Shown here in pieces: positions 1 through 7,318 of a DNA stretch of 13,298 bases. The number at the start of each line of letters is the position of its first letter. The stretch's first letter is position 1. The stretch is from Salmonirosea sp038204185. Lineage in GTDB: Bacteria; Bacteroidota; Bacteroidia; Cytophagales; Spirosomataceae. The stretch is from positions 1 through 13,298 of the forward strand of contig JBBRDE010000150.1 of the NCBI GenBank assembly GCA_038204185.1, read 5' to 3'. The notes beneath the pieces were generated by a model. It ran no database searches. It worked only from the letters and a program-made list of their open reading frames with translations, and had not been told where the DNA came from. The translations under genes were made by a program, and so were the position numbers.

Positions 1-134
1 TCGGATGGCTAAATTTTAGACGGCGGCTAGCCAAAGAATACGAGAAAACAGTAGAATCTTCGGAGGCTATGCTGCAAATCGCGTACACTACCATATTTCT
101 CAACAGAATGACCAAATCAGCTTCCAAAACATAA
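1..134 (+). CDS. IS5-like transposase, C-terminal end (cut by window edge)
   Basis: Reading from base 3 gives 43 residues and a TAA stop at 132-134. The peptide starts GWLNFRRRLAKEYEKT and continues ESSEAMLQIAYTTIFLNRM. This matches the usual end of IS5-family DDE transposases, where a WLN-x-RRL-x-K-x-YE-K segment is followed by ESSEAM and a hydrophobic helix; it contains or directly follows the last catalytic Glu region. The rest of the gene lies left of the window, so completeness cannot be judged. The stop is only 12 bases from the stop of the convergent haem-binding gene, so the right end of the element must lie in or next to that gene's 3' end. No terminal inverted repeat can be assigned without the other end. 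Recognition rests on motif memory only. Confidence 0.72.
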   Translation, partial: GWLNFRRRLAKEYEKTVESSEAMLQIAYTTIFLNRMTKSASKT

Positions 135-146
135 TCTAAGATCTTT

Positions 147-656
147 TCAGGAAGCCGGGGCAGGCTTGCGGGGTTTCATTTTCAGACTATCGGCGGGGTA
201 GGTTGCTTTCAGGATCGCCATTTGCCCTCTGGCCCAGCTGGTAATCAGTTCGCGTTGGGCATCGGTTAGGTTGGCTTCGGGGTGCATGCCGAGGTAGGTG
301 TACTCCTTCATGGGCATTTCCTTCTCTTCCACCATCTCCACAATTTCTTCCAGCTTGTGGTTCTGAATAGCGAGAGGACGTTTGGTGAATTCCGAGAAAT
401 TAAGATGCCGCTTGCCATCATTGACGTGATCGCTGAGCCACCAGGCTGCGGGCTGTACATTGGCGTACCAGGGGTAGGTGGTTTTGTTACTGTGGCAATC
501 GTTGCAGGCTACCTGTAGCACATGATTGACGTCGTCGGGAACGGTGTATTTGGTGGAAATGTCGTAGGTACGGTCGTCGGATTCGTTGCGCTCGGGCCGG
601 ATGAATTGAGCGAGCAGGAATATAGCGGCAAGAGCAAGGAAAATTTTTAGAAGCAT
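147..656 (-). CDS. Haem-binding domain protein (Haem_bd, CxxCH type)
   Basis: A 169-residue protein with an N-terminal hydrophobic segment (residues 2-20), a signal anchor or signal peptide that would place it in the periplasm or on the membrane. A c-type haem attachment motif CNDCH lies at 51-55, followed by YPWYANVQPAAWW and a late MPM motif (114-116) before YTYLGMHP. That order (CxxCH, aromatic stretch, Met pair, a helix starting LTDAQRELI) is typical of the Pfam Haem_bd family of Bacteroidota, where the Met is a likely sixth haem ligand. The exact role of the family is unknown; electron transfer or redox sensing is inferred. The C-terminus is a Lys/Pro-rich tail. It lies downstream of the ABC exporter on the same strand with a 93-bp gap, so co-transcription is possible but not shown. 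The 3' end abuts an IS5-like transposase. Confidence 0.82.
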   Translation of the reverse strand: MLLKIFLALAAIFLLAQFIRPERNESDDRTYDISTKYTVPDDVNHVLQVACNDCHSNKTTYPWYANVQPAAWWLSDHVNDGKRHLNFSEFTKRPLAIQNHKLEEIVEMVEEKEMPMKEYTYLGMHPEANLTDAQRELITSWARGQMAILKATYPADSLKMKPRKPAPAS

Positions 657-749
657 GTTGGAAGAGTTAAAAGATATCAGATATAGAAAAAGCTTTTGAT
701 GAGGAAAATCTAACCGAGTAACCTTTCTAAAATCAGAGCTTTCTCTTCA

Positions 750-2582
750 CTACAGGTACCCCTGCGCCTGCAAATTGAAAAGCTCGGCGTACTTTCCGTT
801 TATAGCCAGGAGTTCTTCGTGTGAGCCGAATTCCAGCAAGGTACCATTTTCCAAAAACAGAATCCGGTCGGCCATGCGGACGGTGGAGAAGCGGTGTGAA
901 ATCAGCACAGCCATCTTGCCCTCGATCAACCGGCTGAAACGCTGGAATACCTCGTGTTCGGCGCGGGCGTCAAGGGCGGAGGTAGGTTCATCGAGTACTA
1001 CCAGTTGGGCGTCACGCATGTAAGCGCGGGCGAGGGCTACCTTCTGCCATTGTCCGCCCGAAAGTTCCTGCCCGTCCTTAAACCGCTTGCCCAGTACCTG
1101 CTGGAAACGGGCCGGTAGTTGGTCCACCACTTCACTGGCCAGACTCTTCCGGGCCGAGTCGGCGATGCGTTCGTGGTCGTCGCGGTGCTCGATGTCGCCT
1201 ACCGCGATGTTCTCGGCCACCGTCATCTCGTACTTGATGTAGTCCTGGAAAATTATACCGATGCTGGCCCGCAAATCGCTCAGACTGTATGCTTCCAGCG
1301 GGAGGCCATCCAGCAGAATCTGGCCTTCGGTCGGAACGTATAGTCGTGAGAGTAACTTGACCAGGGTTGTTTTTCCGGCCCCGTTCTCGCCCACAAGCGC
1401 CAGCTTTTCACCGGGATTCAGCGTGAAACTGAGATTACGCACCGCCCAGCGTTCGCTATCGGGGTACTTAAAGCTTACATTCTCAAACGTAAAGCCTTCC
1501 CGGATAGGCCGGGGTACCTTCATGCCCCCGGGATTGGCTTGGATAGTGGGCTCGATGGCGAAAAAGTCAAACAAATCCTGCAAGTACAGCGCACTTTCGG
1601 CGATGCTGGAAAAGCGACTCATAATGCCCTGTAACATGCCGTGCATTCGCTGAAACGATCCCGACAGAAACGTCATGGTACCAATGGTTAGCAGGCCCGC
1701 GAGGGTTTGGAATAGAATGAACACGTACGCCCCGTAGTAGGCCAGGGTACCCAAAGCCGCCAGCAGGTACCCCCACAAAGCGCGGCTGAGGACAATCTTT
1801 TTGTTTTGTAAATAATACTCATCCGATAACGCCTTGAACCGCTGGGTCAGGTACTTTTCCAACCCGAATACCTTCACCTCCTTGGCGGTTTCGGCGCTGG
1901 CTCCGATGTAACGCAGGTAGTCGAGTTCGCGGCGTTCGGGCGTCCAGCTCCGGGTAAGGGAGTAGCTACGCTCGTTGAAATGCGTTTCACCCAAAAATGA
2001 AGGAATCACGGCTACGATCAGAATCAAAATCAGCCACGGACTGAACGCCACTATTCCGGCCCCGAGTAGCAGCAGCGAAAGGATGTCCTGCACCTGCGAA
2101 AGTACCTGCGTCAGCAGCACCGTACGGCTGGTGGTCTGGCGGCGGGCTCGTTCCAGCTTGTCGTAAAAAACTGGATTTTCGAACTGATACAAATCCAGTT
2201 GCGCGGCGTGGTGTACCAAATCCACCGAGGTTTTATTAGCGACCAGATCGCCTAACAAACTATCACAAAGTCCAATGAGTCGGCTCAATAAATCCGAAAA
2301 AACGGTTAGGCCCAGTTCCGCCGCCACCATCGTCCACAGGTACCTTTGCGAGCCGCCGCTACCGATGAGCCGAATGACTTCGTCGATAATCTCCTTGCCG
2401 ATGTATAACATCACGACCGGAATCCCGGCTTTCAGCAGCCGGAATACGATGTTACCCATTGTCAGGGGCTTGTTGGTAGCCCACACTAGCCGGAAAAAGG
2501 GCGGTAGGTTCTGCAAGGCAGAAAACCGCTTGCGGAGTGACTGAGTAGTGGAGTCTTTTTTAGGGGGTAGGTTAGGGCGCAA
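750..2582 (-). CDS. ABC exporter, fused membrane and ATPase domains
   Basis: A 610-residue half-transporter of the type I exporter (MsbA/MdlB-like) class, which should act as a homodimer in the inner membrane. The membrane domain spans roughly residues 44-340, with hydrophobic segments near 44-62, 82-105, 165-200 and 265-310. The nucleotide-binding domain has Walker A GENGAGKTT (398-406), the Q-loop Gln446, the signature LSGGQ (507-511), Walker B LVVLDE (527-532) and H-loop His563, so the ATPase looks intact. The substrate cannot be told from sequence; drugs, lipids or peptides are all possible. The first usable start after the upstream stop is TTG at 2580-2582. The next candidates are GTG (codon 33) and ATG (codon 42), which would cut into the conserved-looking FFRLVW segment, so the TTG start is preferred. 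The gene ends with a GGTACC site overlapping the last codons. Confidence 0.9.
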   Translation of the reverse strand: MRPNLPPKKDSTTQSLRKRFSALQNLPPFFRLVWATNKPLTMGNIVFRLLKAGIPVVMLYIGKEIIDEVIRLIGSGGSQRYLWTMVAAELGLTVFSDLLSRLIGLCDSLLGDLVANKTSVDLVHHAAQLDLYQFENPVFYDKLERARRQTTSRTVLLTQVLSQVQDILSLLLLGAGIVAFSPWLILILIVAVIPSFLGETHFNERSYSLTRSWTPERRELDYLRYIGASAETAKEVKVFGLEKYLTQRFKALSDEYYLQNKKIVLSRALWGYLLAALGTLAYYGAYVFILFQTLAGLLTIGTMTFLSGSFQRMHGMLQGIMSRFSSIAESALYLQDLFDFFAIEPTIQANPGGMKVPRPIREGFTFENVSFKYPDSERWAVRNLSFTLNPGEKLALVGENGAGKTTLVKLLSRLYVPTEGQILLDGLPLEAYSLSDLRASIGIIFQDYIKYEMTVAENIAVGDIEHRDDHERIADSARKSLASEVVDQLPARFQQVLGKRFKDGQELSGGQWQKVALARAYMRDAQLVVLDEPTSALDARAEHEVFQRFSRLIEGKMAVLISHRFSTVRMADRILFLENGTLLEFGSHEELLAINGKYAELFNLQAQGYL

Positions 2583-3071
2583 ATACTTGTTGATTGGTAC
2601 ATATCAACTAATCATTTGCGGTGGGGAAAAGTTCGGGGTATCATTTAAGTAGGCGGGTAACTTTCTTTACTTTTTGGGTCAACCAATAATCATAAAACTG
2701 TATCTAAATCCTAAGTATGTGTCCACACTGACCCTTTGCTAGAAGTCGGTGAGGCACAGACCTAAGTGAGAGAATCAAGGTACGTAGGTGGATTTTTATG
2801 ATTTCAAATATTGAATGTGGCACACGGGCAGTTTGCATGGCTTGTTTTTTCAGGTTGTATAGCGAAATATCCTTCAACTATTCCACACTCCTGTATTTAC
2901 AAAAAGCCCCTCAGCTCATCCATACCGTTTACTCAATACTTCGACACCTACTACAAATGTATCGGGCTGGCGATCTTGCTAAAAATGGGGTAGGGCAAGT
3001 GGTATGGAATATCGCGTGATTAGCCGAAATTCCTAGGAAACAGGCCTCCTCCTGGAAATATTTTTTTGTTT
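2583..3071. other. Gene-free interval of 489 bp
   Basis: No convincing gene in either direction. Two overlapping open frames of 60-73 codons around 2798-3019 have no recognisable motif and no sensible leader. Next to the ABC gene start is an inverted repeat, GTTGAT (2589-2594) and ATCAAC (2603-2608), which could be an operator or chance. At 3017-3033 lies one copy of a 17-bp repeat described separately, ending in the 10-bp palindrome TTCCTAGGAA (3030-3039). No tRNA-like or terminator-like fold with a T-run was seen. Confidence 0.5.
3017..3041 (+). repeat. Intergenic repeat TGATTAGYCGAAATTCC, copy 1
   Basis: TGATTAGCCGAAATTCC at 3017-3033 matches 16 of 17 bases with copy 2 at 3887-3903. In both copies the shared block runs into a small palindrome (here TTCCTAGGAA) and then AGGAAACA. 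The two copies flank the secreted-protein gene at 3072-3812 in the same orientation. Confidence 0.55.
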
Positions 3072-3812
3072 TTATTGGCTCAGGGGTACCACGCGTATCT
3101 GTTGTTGCTCCTTATCCACTTGAATCTCATAGTATTTCTGCCAGGTTTTGCCGTACAGGTGTACTTCGTATTTGCCCGATGGGAGGAAAGCAAGTGGATA
3201 CGCTTCGGAGAATTGCGTATTTTTAACCGAGCTTGTTTTCAAAACACGCCCCATATCGTCCTGTAGGATAAAGTTTACTTTCTCGATTGCAGGAGTTTGG
3301 CACCATACATAGAGCAGCTTCTTTTCGCTAACCATCACCTTCGCTAATGTACCCGTGGGGTAGAGTTTCGGTGTATCTTCTGGCAGCTCGGCCTTGTATT
3401 CTGGAACGGGCATGCCCTGCCCCTGGCTTTTGTACCAGATAGGCCGGGTTTTGAGTTTGTCTCCGACCAACTGCCGTTTGGTCAGTTTGACAAGCGCATG
3501 ATCCAGAACGCGACGATTGTGGCTGGTGAGTTCCACAGACTGCCGGGGAAGCACCTCTTCGTACACCACCCGCTGGTTGGAATCCAGAAAAACAACAGAG
3601 GTTTGGAGGGTTCGGGTATCGGTAGAGACGTACCAGGATGCCTTCCGGCTCTTTTCGAGCTCTAAGTAGGTTTCCCCACTCTTCTCTACCCGAAGTGCCC
3701 CGGATGAACTGGTTCCAGTGGTCAGTTGGGCAAGCTGGGTCTGAGCTGTGTTCTGCTGGGCCTGAGCGCGGCTCAGTAGGGATACCAGCATAATGATGTG
3801 AAGGAATTTCAT
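3072..3812 (-). CDS. Secreted protein of unknown function
   Basis: A 246-residue protein I do not recognise. Residues 1-18 form a clear signal peptide: a charged start, a hydrophobic core (IIMLVSLL) and an AQA cleavage site before QQN, so export to the periplasm or beyond is expected. The mature part is rich in beta-prone segments and polar residues. The first half has repeated short strands such as TYLELEKS and TSVVFLDSNQRVVYEEVL. The last 75 residues (DDMGRVLKTS, then LPSGKYEVHLYGK and YEIQVDK) resemble the beta-sandwich style of Bacteroidota surface domains, but I cannot assign a family or a type IX sorting signal. There is a single Cys in the mature part. It stands alone on the minus strand, with 204 bp upstream that hold a hairpin and repeat copy 2. 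Confidence 0.7.
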   Translation of the reverse strand: MKFLHIIMLVSLLSRAQAQQNTAQTQLAQLTTGTSSSGALRVEKSGETYLELEKSRKASWYVSTDTRTLQTSVVFLDSNQRVVYEEVLPRQSVELTSHNRRVLDHALVKLTKRQLVGDKLKTRPIWYKSQGQGMPVPEYKAELPEDTPKLYPTGTLAKVMVSEKKLLYVWCQTPAIEKVNFILQDDMGRVLKTSSVKNTQFSEAYPLAFLPSGKYEVHLYGKTWQKYYEIQVDKEQQQIRVVPLSQ

Positions 3813-3853
3813 GGATGTAGTGTGTTAAGAAGTTAATGTGAATGTACAGCTAA

Positions 3854-3880
3854 CCACCAGGGGAAGGGCGGTACTGGTGG
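3854..3880 (-). promoter_or_regulatory. Perfect hairpin upstream of the secreted-protein gene
   Basis: CCACCAG (3854-3860) and CTGGTGG (3874-3880) form a perfect 7-bp inverted repeat with a 13-nt spacer, 42 bp before the start codon at 3812. It could be a 5'-leader hairpin or an operator. No TTG/TAnnTTTG promoter was found with good spacing around it. Confidence 0.35.
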
Positions 3881-3886
3881 CTCGTT

Positions 3887-3920
3887 TGATTAGTCGAAAT
3901 TCCCTTATGGGAAGGAAACA
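3887..3920 (+). repeat. Intergenic repeat TGATTAGYCGAAATTCC, copy 2
   Basis: TGATTAGTCGAAATTCC at 3887-3903 is the partner of copy 1. It continues into the hairpin TTCCC-TTAT-GGGAA (3900-3913) and then AGGAAACA. Relative to copy 1 the only substantial change is extra bases within the palindrome, which suggests a structured repeat rather than chance similarity. Confidence 0.55.
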
Positions 3921-4016
3921 CAATCTCAATTTTTGATTTTTTTGGATTATTGGACTGCAAGACCTGTCCTACCAGCAAGGAGTATCACAACGTTGCTGCC
4001 CTGCCTGGTTAATGAT

Positions 4017-4343
4017 TCATTCAGGGCCTATGCTTTTACTGCGGCAGGTTGTCAAAGGCCACAATGACGGGTAGGGTACCCCGCCCTCAACCAACACAGT
4101 TTGAGACTCAGGATTTACCTCCATGTATATCATACACGACAGGTCTATGACGAGCCCATCGTAGCAGGTACCCAGGCCGGCCCTATTGTGCCCTCCACCG
4201 CGTACGGCGACCAGGAGTTTGTTATCACGGGCATGGTGGACTATGGTTCGGACATCTTCCATGCCGGTGCAGCGCGCAATTAGGGCAGGGGGGCAATCAT
4301 CCCTGTTATAGAACTTTCGGTCAATGTCATATTCAGGGGTCAT
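4017..4343 (-). pseudogene. FAD-linked oxidase fragment (FAD_binding_4 N-terminal part)
   Basis: The 108-residue reading frame carries the start of a berberine-bridge/FAD-linked oxidase domain: PALIARCTG, then VAVRGGGHNRAG and GLVIDLSCM, then VLVEGG at about residue 87. RGGGHN is the FAD pyrophosphate-binding loop, and its His is the usual flavin-linkage site in this family. Full proteins are about 450 residues. Here family likeness stops right after VEGG and the frame ends 20 codons later with unrelated sequence, so the rest of the FAD domain and the substrate domain are missing. The N-terminus also looks short. I read it as a broken remnant. It lies 103 bp downstream of the AraC-type regulator on the same strand, which may once have controlled it. 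A GGTACC site (4075-4080) sits at the point where similarity ends. Confidence 0.78.
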
Positions 4344-4346
4344 GTG

Positions 4347-4382
4347 GGGTAAGAAGCTACCCTTTCAACTGCAAAGGCAGTT
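4347..4382 (-). promoter_or_regulatory. Two adjacent hairpins before the oxidase fragment
   Basis: GGGTA (4347-4351) pairs with TACCC (4358-4362), and AACTGC (4367-4372) pairs with GCAGTT (4377-4382). Both stems are perfect and lie between the AraC-type gene's stop and the start codon at 4343. They could be the regulator's transcription end or a leader structure. No T-run follows on the minus strand, so a classical terminator is not supported. Confidence 0.3.
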
Positions 4383-4446
4383 AGGCTGTATTTTCTGTTT
4401 CCATGAATAAGAGGGGATTTTGGTGAAAGAAAAAGGTACTTACTTT

Positions 4447-5337
4447 TTAAATGGTCTGTAAGCTCTTAACACTATATTGCTTCCGGTAATGAAGCGGTGA
4501 AATCCCAAATTTTGCCTTGAACACCCGACCAAAATGTGAGCCATTTTCAAATCCGCTTTCCATCAGCACGTCGGCAATACTTTTGTCGGTGGTGTTGAGT
4601 AACGTCGATGCATACACGAGCCGTTTTTGCATTAGCCAGTGGGTAGGTGTGGTATCAAATACCTTTCTAAATTCCCTTTTAAAAGTAGCCAGGCTGCGGT
4701 TGGCAATATTGGCGTATTCTTTTAGGGATAAATTGTACATATAGTTTGCCTCCATCACCTCGTACAACGATGTCATGGGTAACTCAGCAAGCGAATTGAG
4801 ATATTTTACAAAACCTTGATTTTCAGGATTTATAACCAATGCAAAGAAAAACTCGCGAAACCGTTCTTCCAGGAGGTTTTCGGAGGGAGAGATTTCTTTT
4901 TCAAACAAGTTCAGGATGGTCAGAAGGAAGTTTTTGGTTATTTCATTGACAGCCAGGGTCAGGATGGTACCTTTTGCCTGTCTAGTGATCGCGCTGCCCC
5001 AGTAAAAATGCCTAAAATCCTGTAATAGCTGCTTGAGGTAAGCATCAGAAATGTAAAATGTGAGCGATTTGAAACCTTCTCCGATAAATAGTTCCTGCAC
5101 GAATCCCCCTTTTCTAATGAACGAAAGACTGCCTTCCGAGAACAGCAACGTTTGGCCTTCCCGATGAATCCATTTTTTGCCGCTAACCCCGAAAGTCAGG
5201 TAACTATGTTGGGTAAACACCTCTTCGCGCTGTCGGGATTGAGGACAATCGTACAAAGTAATGAGCAGATCCTTACAAGCAAATTGCTTATAGGTTTCAC
5301 GCTTCATTTTCAGGAAATCATATACATTCGTCATCAC
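4447..5337 (-). CDS. AraC-family transcriptional regulator
   Basis: A 296-residue regulator. The C-terminal ~90 residues (about 200-288) form the double helix-turn-helix DNA-binding domain: LSLKEYANIANRSLATFKREF is the first helix-turn-helix, and SIADVLMESGFENGSHFGRVFKAKFG followed by SPLHYRKQY is the second, with the family's usual F-x-x-x-F-G-x-S-P-x-x-Y-R ending. Residues 1-190 are a likely cupin-type sensor/dimerisation domain (ExsA_N-like) with no readable ligand. Two consecutive ATG codons open the gene, so the true start may be residue 1 or 2. It is followed on the same strand by a broken FAD-linked oxidase, so its original target may be lost. A perfect TAnnTTTG -7 element lies 34 bp upstream. 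Confidence 0.92.
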   Translation of the reverse strand: MMTNVYDFLKMKRETYKQFACKDLLITLYDCPQSRQREEVFTQHSYLTFGVSGKKWIHREGQTLLFSEGSLSFIRKGGFVQELFIGEGFKSLTFYISDAYLKQLLQDFRHFYWGSAITRQAKGTILTLAVNEITKNFLLTILNLFEKEISPSENLLEERFREFFFALVINPENQGFVKYLNSLAELPMTSLYEVMEANYMYNLSLKEYANIANRSLATFKREFRKVFDTTPTHWLMQKRLVYASTLLNTTDKSIADVLMESGFENGSHFGRVFKAKFGISPLHYRKQYSVKSLQTI

Positions 5338-5370
5338 CGTACGGGTTCAGTAAGTATTTGATTTATAGAA

Positions 5371-5378
5371 CAAAGCTA
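5371..5378 (-). promoter_or_regulatory. Putative -7 element of the AraC-type gene
   Basis: TAGCTTTG on the minus strand fits the Bacteroidota -7 consensus TAnnTTTG exactly and would start a transcript about 27 bases before the first ATG. No TTG at the usual ~19-base spacing was seen, so the call is tentative. Confidence 0.4.
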
Positions 5379-5554
5379 TGCAATATAAATCAGTCAGATT
5401 ATGCTGTACGGCTCAACTTTTTGCCTGTGGAGGTCAAAATTAGTAAACGGTCAAATCAGTACCAGTACGGTCGGATACATTGGAGCACCATCTCATGCTC
5501 GTTTCAATAGGGTACCTCCCGATTGATAATTGGCGAAAGGCTTTGATTGGAGAT

Positions 5555-5601
5555 TAGTCCGGGACGCGTAGTCCGGGACGCGTAGTCCGGGACGCGTAGT
5601 C
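5555..5601. repeat. Perfect 14-bp tandem repeat, 3.4 copies
   Basis: The unit TAGTCCGGGACGCG occurs three times without a change (5555-5568, 5569-5582, 5583-5596), followed by TAGTC. Each unit contains the odd palindrome GTCC-G-GGAC, and the junctions create the palindrome ACGCGT, so the array can fold or bind a dimeric protein. Perfect identity suggests recent slippage or constraint. Confidence 0.9.
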
Positions 5602-5688
5602 GTGTGTAGCTACAACACCCGGTTTAAAAATCGGGATTAGAAGAGAGAACTAGTCTACCTAATTATAGAGCAGTCCCTATTTGAAAAT

Positions 5689-6150
5689 TCAATTAAATAG
5701 CCAGACAAAAATCTTATAACTCAACCACGCCAGCGCGCCCACAGCGAGTACGAGTAGCAGCATGATGGGTACAGCTACCTTCCACGCTCCACCCGTATGC
5801 CGACCTTCGACATAATGCTCACGCATGAGTTTCATATTCCGGATGTTGGCTTTGAAAGCTACATCGAAGATATCGCCTATAAGAGGGATGGAGCCAAGGA
5901 GAGCGTCAATCAGAACGTTGAGCGCCATTCGGGCGAGCACAAAACCGCTGGCCCCGTTTTTGGCTAAAATAGTGACCATATACCCGGAAATTAACAGCGT
6001 TGTGAAATCACCGGCACCGGGTATAAGCCCTATCAGAGCGTCGAAACCAAACTTAATGTTGGTACCGGGAATCGTGAATCGAGAATCCATCCAGGTGGCC
6101 ATCGACTCCACATGGGATATAGCTGACTTTTGTTTTGATACTGTCTGCAT
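5689..6150 (-). CDS. DUF4112 membrane protein
   Basis: A 153-residue protein matching the DUF4112 family. The typical features are all visible: MDSRFTIPGT (21-30) followed by FGFDALIGLIPGAGD (34-48), then ARMALNVLIDALLGSIPLIGD (73-93) and IFDVAFKANIRN (94-105). The two G-x-IP-x-x-GD blocks (41-48 and 86-93) read as an internal repeat. A strong membrane segment follows at about 125-150 at the C-terminus, and the GD blocks are themselves in hydrophobic surroundings. The family's function is unknown. The gene follows the SerC-like gene on the same strand with a 60-bp gap and may belong to the same transcript, although it also has a possible promoter of its own. Confidence 0.9.
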   Translation of the reverse strand: MQTVSKQKSAISHVESMATWMDSRFTIPGTNIKFGFDALIGLIPGAGDFTTLLISGYMVTILAKNGASGFVLARMALNVLIDALLGSIPLIGDIFDVAFKANIRNMKLMREHYVEGRHTGGAWKVAVPIMLLLVLAVGALAWLSYKIFVWLFN

Positions 6151-6174
6151 TGCTGGTAGTGAGGTTTTGATTTG

Positions 6175-6205
6175 GAAACCTACTTACTAATAGTGTGCCA
6201 ATCAA
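6175..6205 (-). promoter_or_regulatory. Putative promoter of the DUF4112 gene
   Basis: On the minus strand, TTG (6203-6205) and TAGGTTTC (6175-6182, 7 of 8 to TAnnTTTG) are 20 bases apart, close to the usual 19. It would give a short leader of about 18 bases. A small inverted repeat, AGGTTT (6162-6167) and AAACCT (6176-6181), overlaps it. Confidence 0.33.
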
Positions 6206-6210
6206 CCCGT

Positions 6211-7290
6211 TTACACCTCCCCCAACGCCTTCACCAATCCCTCGATCTGCGCTACTGAGGTTGCCGGGAAGTTGGCGATGCGTACCTGAGAGCTCTTGAA
6301 CTCGCCGTAACCGCTGCCCAGTATCAGCCCTTTTTCTTTGAGCTTGCTGATCACCACCGATGAGTCTTTTTTCGTATTAGCTACCACCACGGTTTGAGAT
6401 TGGTGGCGGGGTACCTTCACAAAAGCCTCGAAATTATCATGTTTTTTGACCAGCGAATAGAGGAGTCCGGCCTTGTGTTCGGTTTCCTTGCGCATAGCCT
6501 CGACGCCGATGCGGTTAAAGTCTTCCGCAATTTTGCCCAGGGTGTAGATCGCCATTACGTTGGGGGTAGCGGGCGTTTCGTATTTCAGCGCGTTTTTCCA
6601 CAGGGCAGGTAGGTCGTGGTGCGCGCCGATGGTGAGGCTGTCGTACTGCCGCAGGCGTTCGGCTTTGGCTAGGCAGGCTTCGTTCACAATCCATACACCG
6701 AGTCCGGCAGGCATTCCGAAGGCTTTCTGCACGGAGAAAAATGCGGTGTCGATCAGGCTGTAATCCAGGGCGGGGTAGGGGGCCGACGATACCATGTCTA
6801 CGGCCACGATCTTATCAGGATGCTTTACTTTGAGTTTATGGATATCCGCTACCGGCATCTGCACGCCCGCACTCGTTTCGTTATGGGTGGTACAGATCAG
6901 CTCCGCGTATTCAGGTACCTCGATTTCGGCAAAGTCAAACCCTTCGCCCATCGGCTTTTCGTACAAGTGCGCAAACTTGTGCAGCGATTGGGCATAGTCG
7001 TAAAACTTTCTGGAAAACGAACCATTGACCAAATGAAAACTTTCGTGCTCCACGCAATTCAGCAAAATCCGCTCCCAGGTCTCCGAGGCCGAGCCTAAAA
7101 ACAGGATTTGGTGCGTATCGGGTACGGAAAGCAATGTGCGTAGCTGCTCCACGGTAAAGCGGTGGAGGTCGCGGTACTGCTGGCTGCGGTGCGAGATGGA
7201 CCCCAGTTGCCGATCCATAAAGGTTTTCAGGTGTTTCTCAAAGGTAGGAAACAGCGCCGCCGGGCCAGGAGTAAAGAAGGTGTTTTGCAT
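6211..7290 (-). CDS. serC: SerC-like phosphoserine aminotransferase (class V)
   Basis: A 359-residue PLP-dependent class V aminotransferase. It should convert 3-phosphohydroxypyruvate and glutamate to phosphoserine in the cytoplasm. The start FTPGPAALFP (6-15) and GSISHRSQQYRDL (30-42) fit the phosphoserine-aminotransferase pattern, including the HRS segment that lines the phosphate site. NETSAGVQ (137-144), AVDMVSSAP (163-171) and SVQKAFGMPAGLG (186-198) follow, with Lys189 as the Schiff-base lysine. RIANFP (337-342) is the usual C-terminal motif. Length is normal for SerC (about 360). From sequence alone an alanine-glyoxylate type activity cannot be excluded, but the neighbouring SerB-SerA fusion, 125 bp upstream on the same strand, strongly favours serine synthesis. 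The intervening DNA carries a long inverted repeat. Confidence 0.87.
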   Translation of the reverse strand: MQNTFFTPGPAALFPTFEKHLKTFMDRQLGSISHRSQQYRDLHRFTVEQLRTLLSVPDTHQILFLGSASETWERILLNCVEHESFHLVNGSFSRKFYDYAQSLHKFAHLYEKPMGEGFDFAEIEVPEYAELICTTHNETSAGVQMPVADIHKLKVKHPDKIVAVDMVSSAPYPALDYSLIDTAFFSVQKAFGMPAGLGVWIVNEACLAKAERLRQYDSLTIGAHHDLPALWKNALKYETPATPNVMAIYTLGKIAEDFNRIGVEAMRKETEHKAGLLYSLVKKHDNFEAFVKVPRHQSQTVVVANTKKDSSVVISKLKEKGLILGSGYGEFKSSQVRIANFPATSVAQIEGLVKALGEV

Positions 7291-7318
7291 GGGGTTTCTT
7301 TTGGGTCAAAGGTGAACG

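Larger units (their letters stand above)
5338..5688. other. Gene-free interval of 351 bp
   Basis: No gene is supported. The interval holds the putative promoter of the AraC-type gene, a GGTACC site at 5511-5516 (the only one of 21 in the window outside a reading frame), the 14-bp tandem repeat at 5555-5601, a 10-bp palindrome TGTAGCTACA just after it, and a CCCG/CGGG stem with an A/T-rich loop at about 5618-5635. The last lies 3' of the DUF4112 gene and could help end its transcript, but has no T-run. Confidence 0.5.

Noticed and set aside
2798..3019. Short open frames of 60 and 73 codons on the plus strand
   Set aside because: No motif, signal peptide or leader supports them, one begins with TTG, and they overlap each other in different frames.
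4101..4283. 60-codon plus-strand frame opposite the oxidase fragment
   Set aside because: The minus strand encodes recognisable FAD-binding motifs over the same bases, so this is an antisense shadow.
5555..5601. CRISPR array
   Set aside because: The units are directly adjacent 14-mers with no spacers, and no cas gene is present.
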